NCBI GenBank assembly: GCA_016987375.1
Contig: PJRA01000005.1
Coordinates: forward strand, 3,551,916-3,615,915
DNA length: 64,000 nt
From: Brachionus koreanus
Lineage: Eukaryota > Rotifera > Eurotatoria > Ploima > Brachionidae
Direction: 5' to 3'
The notes under the pieces are model-generated. The model made no database searches. It saw only the letters and a program-made list of their open reading frames with translations, and was not told the origin of the DNA. The first letter of the stretch is position 1, and each line of letters opens with the position of its first letter. A program made the translations under genes and the position numbers. Below, one piece after another: positions 26,301 to 38,300 of the stretch.

Positions 26301-29300
26301 CCTGTGAACGCGAATAAAGTTCCTACAGTAGTCTCAAAAACAATGATATGTAAAATTTATTAAAATCGAAAAGAAAAAAAATTCATATTTTAATTAATTT
26401 AGCTTCATCGAACCAGTTTATTCTTGAAAATTTAAAACTTTTTTCAAATTATAAAATCAAAATAAATTTTAAAACTCCTTATGGTAGTCAAGGATCATCT
26501 AATTTGGTTACATATGTTTTAAGTAAAATTGAAAAAATTGTTAACTTAAAAATAATAGTTAGTTCAAAGCTAAGTTAAAGCCTCTATTGAGAATACGAGC
26601 AGAAAACAAAGATTTTACAGTTATTTTAAATTGGACAGTAGTGGAACCAGTCAAACTCAGAACTTATCTAATCCATTCTTCAATCAATGAATCAAGCTAT
26701 TTTGATCAATATTTTGAAAGCAATTTACATGACTTTGAAGACCCAAACCAATTGATTTATCATCTTAATTTGAACGATTGTTTCTATAAATGTGCTCTGA
26801 ACAAAAAATGTTTGGCTTTTACTTGGAACCGCTTTGAAAATAGTTGCTTTTTAAAATCTAGCAAAAACAAGACTCGTTTATGTGCATCAAATTCCTTTTG
26901 TTCTTCTATTATGGGTATGCAAAAGAAAAGTTTTAATTAGACTAACTTTTATTTATTTTTTCTAGATTACAACAGTCTTATTAGAATCAAGAACCATTTT
27001 GTGAACACAAAATATTGCTACATGATAAGTGTTTTGAGCAATTTTGGATTTGTTGGTGAAAAATCAAATAAAGTTTGTTTTAAATGTAATTTTTTTTCAA
27101 ACATTTTCATTTCAGATAATTTTCATAACTAAAATACGGATATTTTGTTTTAGAGATAAAAACGGACCCATAAGAACACTAAAGTATTTTTTTGTCGCAA
27201 TTAGTAATTGTTGGATCTTAATTGTGGAAGCTTCAAAAATTTTACATTAAGCAGGTATAGGGTACAAAGCCGTTGCATATTTCGGCCAAAGGGTATGGGT
27301 CTGTTTTTTTCGGTAAAAATAAATATCTGTATTTTATAGAAATATTCGATTTAACAATTCAAAAAATAAAAATTCTCTTAGAAGTTTTTAAAAGTTTTCT
27401 TTAAGACTCAAAGGTCGTAGGGTTCTTTTGAAATCCTTTTGTTACTTCCTTTATTTGTTTTTTATTCAATAAATTTAATTAAATAATTCAAAAAATATAA
27501 TTTTTATCAGTCATATCCAGACTTGTGCAAAAGTCAAAAAAAATAGTATTTTTAAAGTCTTTTGAAATCAAGTCAAGTCTTTTGACTTGACTTGACTTTT
27601 GGTATCCAAGAAAAAATCAGATTGTTTTTAAAGTAATTTTATTTAATTTTTAAAAAAAAAATTTTAACTAAATTTTTAAAAGCTTAAAATTGCTATATAA
27701 AAGCGTTGTTGATTCTAAATTTTGAAATAAATGATTTTTTCTTGGATACCAAAAGTCAAGTCAAGTCAAAAGACTTTTTTTCAAAAAAAAAAATTTAAAG
27801 TCAAGTCAAAAGACTTGACTTGACTTTAACTTTATGACTTTTGAACAACTCTGGTCATATCTTAAACCAAAAATATTATAAAATTTATTTTAATTACATA
27901 AAATTTATTTATTTTCATTGAAAAAAAAGTAAAAGAACGAGTAAAATAAATGATTCAAAACATCCCTCCGGCCTTCGAGTGTTAAGTGATAATTTTTTTC
28001 TCAAAAAAATTATATGAAGATTGAATTATTGTTCTAAAATAAATTTTTTTTGAAAAATTTTAAATAAGCTTTGTTTATCATTAATCTCCCATAAATCTAA
28101 AATTTAAAAATTTGAAATACCGGAGAATAATTAAGGTGGCAAAAATTTTAGAATTTCTTATTTAAATTTCTATTAACTAATAATTAATGTTTAAATAAAA
28201 GACTTTAATTTTTTTCCGAATTAGTTCAATCTTCTATCATTTTTATTAAAATTTAAAAAAATAATCTTATGCTTCCAAGATGATAAAAATAATAATAAAA
28301 AATTTAAGGGAACGTTACAGTCACTTTAAAATCTGATAACAGATTAAAAGAAGGATCTCGTACAACCTTATCATGTAACATAAGCGGAATAAGCATAGAG
28401 CAGTTGGATAATTTGAAATGGATTAAAAACTCAAAAGTATTATCTGAAGCTAAGTTTGCACACAGTCCTTTTCAACTTGACAGATTGAACTTAGAACTAT
28501 TTTCTCTAAATTATTCTAAAGACAATGGAGTTTATTTCTGTGAGATAAAACTTTCAAATGGACAAGTTCTTATAAGTAACAAGTTGGATTTAAAAGTAGA
28601 GTTCCCACCACTCATAAAATTACAAAATGAATCAGACTTTTTTGCTATAATGCAAGGTGATCCATTCAATATTAGCTGCTTCTCAGTCGGCTATCCTATA
28701 CCGGATATTAAATTTACCAAAAATGGAAATAAAATAAAGGATTTTATTGAAATTTATGATTATGAAAATTTTCGCAAAACTATTTATCTAAATGTAATAA
28801 AAAGCACTTTTAATTTACACAATGGAACTTACTCGTGTTATTTGGATAAATCGATAAATAAAAATTTTGATTTATTTATCAAATTTGGTCCTTTATTTGT
28901 TAACGAGTCTAGTGAAATTCATGTAAACGAGTCGGATGATGTATCAATCGAGTGTTCAATGATCAAACATCCGATGCCTAGTTTAAAATGGAAAGAAAAA
29001 AACTTTAAAAAAGAACTTGATTATCAATTGAACTTTTCTAATCAAACATTTGCCACATCGATTCTCAATATCAAAAATGCAAGCAGATACGACATGGACG
29101 AATATTTTTGTTATGATGAAAATTTTTCACATATGACAAAAAAGTACATGCTTTATGTGCATTGTAAGAATTTAATTTTTTTTCTAAATTATTGAAATTA
29201 AAAGAAAAATTTTTTAGTTATGCCATTTTTAAAAGATGAAAATCAAACTGAAGAATACCATTTAGATCATAAATCATCTATTGAGCTAAGTTGTGTTTCT

Positions 29301-32300
29301 GAAGGCTTCCCGGTACCAAACATCGAGTGGAAGTTCGATACCTTTAATGTAGACTTAAATCCCAGTCAAGTTTCTAACTCTGCATACAATCAGACATCAA
29401 TACTTGTTTTAGAAAACTTGGACAAAAATGATCAAGGAAACTATTCTTGCGGATTAATGGCTGATTATATGCATAAAAAATACTTTCGTATTTTCATAAA
29501 AAGTTTTGATATTTAACTGTATTTTATTTATTTTATCTAAAATATATTTTAAAGCTAAACCATCAAGTCCTGTTATAATACAGGCTGAAGAATTAGACAA
29601 TGGTATGATTAGAATTATTTGGTTCATAGATGAAATTGGTAGTTCGGGTTTATCTAGTGCTATTTTCGAATGGGCTCTAAATTTTGAAAAATCTCCTATT
29701 CAAAAGCTCACATGTAAGGCATTTTTAATCAATACTTTTAGGAAATTTTCCAATTTTTTTTATTACACTTTGCCAAATTTGCTATTAGCAACTAGGTCTC
29801 ATTTAAGCTTTCACTAAAGTTTATATAATTTTCTTAAGTGAACGGATACAAACAAATAACTTTATTAAAAGCTTATTATAGACTTTTATTTTCAAAACAG
29901 CTAAGTTTATATACTTATTAAATTAATATGTAGATTTCATTTTTTTTTAATTTTAACAAAGTCTCTTTGAGAGAATATAAGAAAAACCCCAGTGACAAAT
30001 TTTAATTTTTTAATGAAAATTTAACTGATAACATTAATTTATCTCAAATTTTATCGATTAGATTTTTTTAGCTTTTTTTTTTCTAATTGTTAATAAAAGC
30101 AATATTTATTTTATTAAAAGTGACTCTTGGATTTGAATAGAAAAATTTAAAATTTTTTCCATTTTTGAAGAATTATTTGAATGTTAAGGTATTTAAAATT
30201 AATTATTGGAAAATTACTTTTTAAATTTTGTATTTTTTGTTATTTAATCTAATTTAAAATTAAAATTTTGATATTAAAATACTAATAACCACAGGAAATT
30301 TCCTGTAAACTTTTATTCAGCTCAATAAAAGCAGCGTTCAAGAGTCGGCTTGACTGTTAATTTTTTAAATTCGTAATTTTATTGTTCTTTAAGTGAATGA
30401 AAGAGGTTTTTTTTTGATTCTTTAAAGCATAATTTATAATATTTTTCAAACACATTTTATCGAATTAGCTATCACAATCAAACATGAGCATTTAAATTAC
30501 CATTAAGCATAAAAAAAGATGCTTTTTAAAGCACAGATTTTTTAATTAAAATTTTTCTATATGAATAAAAAAGTTAATAATCTATGAAATTTTTGAAAGG
30601 CAGTTTTTATCAAAATAAAAAAGGAAATTAGTGTTTTTGTTAAAAATTTCTTTAGTTTGTTAAAAAATGCAGTTTGTTTTTTCAGAAACTTTTTACCTTT
30701 TTTTATTTAATCAAAATGTTCAATACAACTGAATTAATTTTAAAAAAAAATTTTATTGTTATTTTTAATTTACTCCTAAAAATAATTTTAAAAAAAAAGA
30801 CGAGTCGAAAATTAACTTCAATTTTTTTTTTATTTAATTTAAAAAAAAATTTAAGAAACAAATTTTTTTCGGTGCTAAAAATAAACCAAAATTATACATA
30901 TCGATCCAAGATGCTGATTTTTAAGAATAATACAATTTCAATTCTATAAATTTTATCCATATTAAATTCTAATTTATAAATTTGAATTCATGCTTCTATA
31001 AACTAGTCTTTGAAATAAAAAAATTGTACATTAAAGTCAAATTTTTACATAGAAATTTTGAGAAATTTCTTTTTAATTAGTCAAATTTTACATTAATTTA
31101 AGTATTGTTCTTAAATATTTTCACTCTGTAATTTAATGATTTAATCACAAGAGAGTATATTATATTTTTTAGTGAAAAATTTAGACTTTGCAAGAAAATG
31201 TGTCTTTAAGCAATTTAGACTAGCAAATAATTTATAGCTGACTTGATCTAAATTTTAAACTTGTCCTAGAGTTTTTATTATTACCTTTAGAACCAAGGGA
31301 GTAAAAAACTATTAGAAATTTTATTATTGTATTAGTTATTCCTTTGCAAATAAATCCTTTTTTTAACATTTATTAAATTCAGTGTGTTAAGTATATCATG
31401 CGAAGATCTATACAAAGCAACTTGTTCAGAAAAAATGTTCAAATAAGATCCTACTTTTAAAACAACACGATGCTAGATTAATAATCCGAAAATTTAAAAA
31501 GACTTATTCTCTGTTTTAATACTTGTAAATTCAAAGATTTATCTTTAATTTCATAAACTTATGATCAAAGCACAATATGAAAAAAAAAAATTTTTAGAAT
31601 TTAAAATTTCATTTAAATTTTTTTACAAAAACGAGCAATTTTCTAAAGTTTACTTCAATAAAATATTAATCGTATTTCTCAATTATAATTGATGCTGCTT
31701 AAAATTGGTCAATAATACGCATTCAAGATTCTGCCTCAAGGCAAATTTACAGGTCATTAAACAAATTTTAACCAAGTTGATTTTTATGTCTTTAAACAGT
31801 AAAAAGGAAATAATTGAATATCATTTAAGTCTTTATTCTAATTTTTTTAGTTATATTGACACATCTCTTGAGAGTGAATGAATAAATTTTATTTTAAAAG
31901 CAAATACTTAAAACGATTATGAAAAATTGTTTATTAAGATACTTTGTTCAATAAGTAGCACGAAAAATGCTTAGTTAAATATGTCTGAATATTTTTTAAA
32001 ATTAAATTTCTATTACGAATTTTTTCAAATAAAAATTAAAAAAAAAAAGCTTACATTTACAAAAATAGCGCTTTTGGATCGATATTATAATTAAAGATTT
32101 TAGAGACAATTTATTTAGATTAAAGACTCGTTATAAAGGCCTGGTGTAAACTAAGTCGGAAACATAAATTGTCAAGACTAGAAATTAATTTTTTCCTTAA
32201 AATATAAAATATTTATAGCAAAAAAAAAGTATTTGTGTATTTGTTTATTTTATGTAGCTATTTAATCGATTAAAAAAACGAGTGTTATGCTTTAAACAGA

Positions 32301-35300
32301 AAAATCAAGCAGATATTTTTCTGGGAAAAAAGAAAAAAAATTTTTTTCCTTTTTAACTACTTCATTTATTATTGACAAGAAATTAAATTTTATTTTTCTC
32401 TTCAAAAAAAAAACATCGTCAACAACAACAATTTAACTCTGTGTTGCTTAATTGCCAAAATTGGTTTTGTCAAATCTAATAAAAACACAAGCCATTTAAA
32501 AAATTTTTTCTTATCTCATTACTATTTGCCATGTAAGAAGATTCTAGTCAAATTTTTTTTAATTTACAGACTAGCTCACTTTAAATTTCCTCTATATTAA
32601 TTGCTTTTTAAACTTAATTTAACAATTGCAAACATTTTGCTCAATTTTAATTTATTGTCTAGTCTTTTTAATAAATAGTTTGAGCACTCTTGAGAGAAAA
32701 AAATTCTTCAAAATAAAAAAGACATGTCATAATTTAGTTTTTTTATTAAATTCGATTAGATAAATCGAACTAATTGTATTAAATTTTTAAACCTTTTTAA
32801 AGCTATTAAAGCTTTAATCGCATTTTAGAACAAAAATTAGCTTAATCATGAATGATTGTATTATTTATTTCCGAGTGATTGTATTATTTATTTCTGGTAT
32901 GTTTTTAAAAAGGAAAACTTGATATATATTATCTGATGTCAGGTAATCTAAAACTATCAATGTTTATTTCTATGTGCATTTAATTTGTTAAGGAATTTTT
33001 TTAGAACTATTTGAATTAAGTACTGTCGATATTTATTTGACAATTGATGACAGACTTAAGAGGAAGCTGCACTCGAGATCGCTTATCTTGTTACAATTTT
33101 GATTGCCACTGTATTTTCATTACGCTAATTCAAAGTAAATATTGCATAATTTATTAACAATGGATTTTATTTTGTCAAAATTTATATTAAATTTTTTAAA
33201 TAAATATTTTCCTTTGACAAATCAAAATGTTGACTGCTAAATTGGTAACTGTGTCATTTAATTAAAGCAATGTTTGCTTTTTATTTATATCCAAATTTAT
33301 TTTAATATTTTTCTTTTTATTTTTTGAAAAAAAAAAAAATTTTTTAAGAACTAAAATTATTTTTTAAAAAACTAAATTTTTTTTTTAGTTAAATTTTCAA
33401 AAACTATATCTAAAGAAAAAAAGCGCTACGAAATTAATTTGAAATTAGCAATTCCAAATAATCATTTAATTCGATTATCGGTGAAAAATTCAATAGGTCA
33501 AAGCGAGCCCAGTGAGCCAAAGCATATTACAAAAAAGCTGCTTAAAAATCCAAGTTTTAAAATAGCTAATTTTAAAACAAGTTTAGTCCTCGTAGTCGTT
33601 TTAGTTGTTGTATTTTCAATAGTAGGATTATTAATTGTAATTTTAGTCAAGTTACGACGTGATTTACACAGGAAAAACCATCTAAATCACGAAAGCCAAT
33701 GCAAACTAAATGATACAATCGAAAGCCGATCATTGCAGCTTATTGAAAGTGCGTGCACCAACTCAAGCTCGGCCCCCAAAATGAGTGATAGACGACAAGA
33801 GACTAGCTCACCGCATCCCAGCAGGAGTCATTCTGGACCCAATTTTGGAATTTTTTCCAAAATAACAAGTCTCAAGCGTAGAAACGCTGAAAAAACTAAA
33901 AAACAAACTTTTTTAGACTCATCTTTAAATGATGTTAATTTAATTGACAAGCACATTAATTTGCCAATAGCTTTGGAAAACTTAACTAGCCAGTTGGATG
34001 TGTTGGATGATAAATTTGCCAAGACTTATTCAAAAGAGTCATTGCTTAAACGATTTACCCAGGATTTTGAATCGCTGGATAAAGATATGCACTTTGAGTT
34101 TTGTGTACTATAAATTTTATATTGATGGCAAGTTGATTTTTTTTTTGTCTAGCAAATACATTTATCGCTAATTTCATTTTAAAATATTTAAGTAATTAAT
34201 GAATTTTGTTGTTTTTTTTCTATTAATAATTAATTAAAATAATATAACTTGAAGAAAAAACTTCTGAGCCACGTAATTTTATTTTTCTCAGTCATTAGAT
34301 AAAAAAAGTTATATAAATAAGTTATTTTTTTTAAATGTGCAATCATTTGTGAATCGTTGAGTTGAGAATATAATTAAAAAATTTTAAATCTCATATTTTT
34401 CAATTTATTTTAAAGAGCACTTGAAATCTGAACTTAAGTGAATAGAAAAAAATTTTTTTTGGCACATTATTGTGATTTAAAAGTAAATAAGTGAACAAAA
34501 AAAATTAAACTTAATTATTTTATTTGAAATAAACAGTTGAAATTCGATTTAATAAAATGAAAAACTTTTTGGCCTTTAAAGTTGAATTTTATGAATAAAC
34601 TAATAGATAATATAGACATTTTTTTTAATATTTTTTAGAGATTTATCAATTTTTATTGAATTTATAGCATAACATACAAAGACGTTCCTTGTCAAAATTA
34701 AAAAAGTAAACAAATAAATCCACGTGTAAAGAATAAGTAAATATATGCAAATATTTATCTTTTTCAGTTCTTCACATTTCATTTCCATTCATTTCGAAAT
34801 ATTCATTATTAAAAAACCATAATCTTATGTCTTTTGTCATTAAAACTCACAGCCACTTATCCACTGATTCCCATAACTTAACTACATCCACCAGAAGTTT
34901 TAGAAAATATAACTAGTTCAGTTAAGCTCGGTAATTTTATTTTGCGATTTAATTATTCTAATATATTTAGTCTAACTAGCTAAGAGCTTACTTTTGGGAA
35001 TTTTATCAATAAAAATAACATTCTATAAAGGTCCCAACATAAACCCTTGTTGTATAGCTCTCAATTTAATATTTAATATTTATTTAAGTATTTTAGTTTT
35101 TTTTTTAAATGAATCAAATTAAACAACCGATATTAAAAAAAAATAGAAATGTGAATGTTAAAAGCATATTCTTAAGAATCATATTTTTTTAAAGGGATAT
35201 AAGTTCAAAAATTCATGATTAAGAAAATATAATTTTTTTTTAATTTTTAAATCAGACAGCTTAAAAAATATCAACTTGCTTTTTTTTTTATTTCTACTAA

Positions 35301-38300
35301 GAATTTATTTTATCCAGGAAATAAAGAACCCGATAAACAAGTCTTTTCATGATTCTTTAAAAATTCAAAATGAACGCAAATCGCGATACAAACACGTATA
35401 TCCATGTATACTTAAAAAAAAAATTTTTAAAAAAAATTATCTTGATTGATTTTTTTTAAAAAGATGATGATAATAGAGTAAAACTAAATTTAGTGCCTGG
35501 TAGACCAGACTCGGATTTTATAAATGCTAGCTATATTGAAGGACACAATCAATCGAAGCGTTTCATTGCTGCTCAAGGTCCTACCAAAGATACAACAGAG
35601 GACTTTTTGCGAATGATAGTCGAAAAAAATGTAAAAGTTATTGTTATGCTGACCAAAATATACGAAGGAAATCCTCCGATTGTATTTAAAAAAATTTAAT
35701 AAAAAAAATTTTATTTTTTTTTTAACTTTTAGCTCAAGTGCTGGCCTTATTGGAATGACAAAAATTTAATTAAATTTGGCTTAAGCTCATGTGAAGTTAA
35801 GTCTATTGAGAGTAAACTTTTTTATGAAAAAAGAAAATTAAAAATTAGATATAAAGTAAGATATTGGCTTTTTTTTGCCTTATACTAAAGCTCAATATTA
35901 TTTTTTTATGTTGTTTTTTATGTTCATTTTCAATATCATGAAGAAAATTTGAATATCAATTTGAATATTCAGATTGTAAGTTTATAGAATCTTAGAAATA
36001 TTAATCTCTGCAAGCCAATTCAAATATCAAACTCTTTAAGGTTTCCAAAATCCAGATTGTTTTTAAATATTTATAGATATATATTAGATATATATATATA
36101 TATATATATATATCTATTTGTAGTTTAACAAATCATCATAGACAAATTGTAAATGTAATGTTTGATAAAGTCGGTTTAAATAAAACTTATAACTGAGACA
36201 TGTTATGAGGTATTTAACTATGAGCCTAATGAATTAGTCAAGGTGAGCAATAATCAAACAATACCCAGTCACAAAAAAAAGATTATTAGTCGATGACCAT
36301 TTCATCTTACTTCTACGATGAAAATATTATTTTATTTAAAAAAAAAACTTTTATTTTTTAAATAATTTTAAGGATTTTAATTAATACAGAGTCTAAAAGC
36401 AAAGTATTTTCACTTAATTAAAATTTTTACAATTTTGTTTAAGACGAAAATCAATACACGTTTTTCTCTGTAGAGAGACTTTATGCTATAATTCTCTTAA
36501 TAGTTATCGTCAAATAATCAATTTTTAAAATTACAAAGTAGTCCTATTACTAGTCTTAAATAGATTTTAATTCAAAGAACAAGCTATTAATTCAATAAAA
36601 TAATATTTTTTAAAGTCCAGATTACTGGTTTCATGTGTAATTCAATTTTTAAAATATTAGCTTCATATTTTTTGGTTAATAAATATTTATGAAATGAATG
36701 AAACGATTTGATTTTAGCTAGTAAACTAATTCACTTTATAATTTTTTTTTCTCATTTTTACAGTTCTTGACTGGGTAAAATTAATTATATAAAAAAATTA
36801 ATTATTTATTTTTTTATTTTGTATTAACTGATTAAAAACTAAAAATATTTTGTAAAATTTATTAAAGAGTCTTTTTTTTTTATATTAAAATGTATATCAA
36901 TTAATTGAATAATTGATTTTAAAAATACAGTATCATTGATATTCAGCTTTAGTAGACCTTTTTTTTTAGTTTAAAAAAATTTTGTTTTAAAATTTTGAAG
37001 GACATGCAATGTCTAATAGATCATTATTATTACAAAGAATGGCCGGATCGATCTAGCCCATTGGAATCTCAGTCAATAATTGAGCTAATCGATAGTCTTG
37101 TAAAAAATTTAGACTCACAACCTATTTTGGTTCATTGCAGGTATTGTAGTACGCTTCATAAATGGGATAAAATCATCTTAAAGTTTAATTGTGTACTAAA
37201 GTGCTGGTATAGGACGCACGGGAACCTTTGTTGCCTTGTTCAACTTGATGAGCATGATGAAAGATATCAACACAATCAGCCCAAATAGAACTGTGTATGA
37301 GATGCGTCGCCAGAGAGCTTATTCTGTTCAAAACTGGGTACTAATATCTAATATTGATTTGAATCAAATTGAAAATTTTTAATTTAAAGGAGCAATATAA
37401 ATTCATTCACCAGGCCTTGCTTGAATGGTTAATTTTTTGCAATAGCACAATAAATATCAACGACAGGGATACAATAAAAGCAATAATATCAAATAAGAAT
37501 AATTTACAAAATGAATTCTCGGAAATTTTGCAGCTTAAAGACACATTTAAGCTTAGGACTTATTCATTTATGAATATAATTAAATGTTCTTCCATTTACG
37601 AGCTTTTAAAAAGAGAGATCGAATACAACCCATCCAATTCTACAGAAAATTTTGAAAATATTAAATTACTTGATTTTTTGTTGCTAAAGGTATTTGATAA
37701 AATTAAAGTTTGTTTAAATTTATAATCTCTTTAGACACCGCCGTTCAATCTAAATTTGGTTCTCTCAGCCGAACCAACAAGCAAAAATATTAATTTGTAT
37801 CTCACAGCAATTTTTAGAATAAAGCCAGAGATAATTGTTTCAATAAGTCCCAAAGTAATTTAATTATTTTATTTTCTATTTTTTTACAAAAAATTTTTAT
37901 CATTAAGGAAAATTCATATTTTTCTGTTTTAAATGAGACAAGCATTGATAGAAACTTAGTTTGTGGAATTGTTGTTTTGTGTCAAGAGATTAATTCAAAT
38001 GATTTTTTCAAAGAATTCGAACTTGAATTAATAGACACTAAGGTAAATTTTGTGTGGCAATTAAAAAAAATTGATTTTTTCTTTAATTTTAATTTTTTCA
38101 AATGATAAATAATAAGTTAAAAAAAACATCTGTTAAACAAAAGAGTTAGTTTACAGTCAATTTTGCTATAAAAATAAGCAACATGATCAAAATTTGTGAA
38201 ACCTATTGAAAATTCTAAAATAAAAAAAAGCTTAATTCTAAACTAAACTTGACCGTAGAATATTAACTATTATTATTATTATTATTAATATTAATTCAAA

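Larger units (their letters stand above)
23498..27085 (+). other. Three FN3 domains each interrupted by a PAN/apple domain (part of the receptor phosphatase)
   Basis: First FN3 halves: DTVLIKWIYKN (exon 2), GTESLKVKWEQ (exon 5) and DFTVILNWTVVEP (exon 8). Second halves: REIILKKFPYNDLYKFRVMV (exon 4), FILENLKLFSNYKIKI (exon 7) and KYCYMISVLSNFGFVGEKS (exon 9). Between each pair lies one PAN domain with the family spacing C-x3-C-x5/6-C-x11/12-C-[YHF]-L: FDCILQCIKIFEC (exon 3), ECFRECSKKFDC (exon 6), DCFYKCALNKKC (end of exon 8). PAN exons 3 and 6 are symmetric phase 1-1. In the third unit the FN3 half and the PAN are fused in one exon, as if an intron was lost. PAN domains bind proteins or sugars in other families. 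Confidence 0.82.

Noticed and set aside
33439..34113. Receptor phosphatase ending at the stop at 34111
   Set aside because: A donor TGT/GTACTA seven bases earlier joins in phase to the next exon, which begins the PTP domain (NERKSRYKHVYP).
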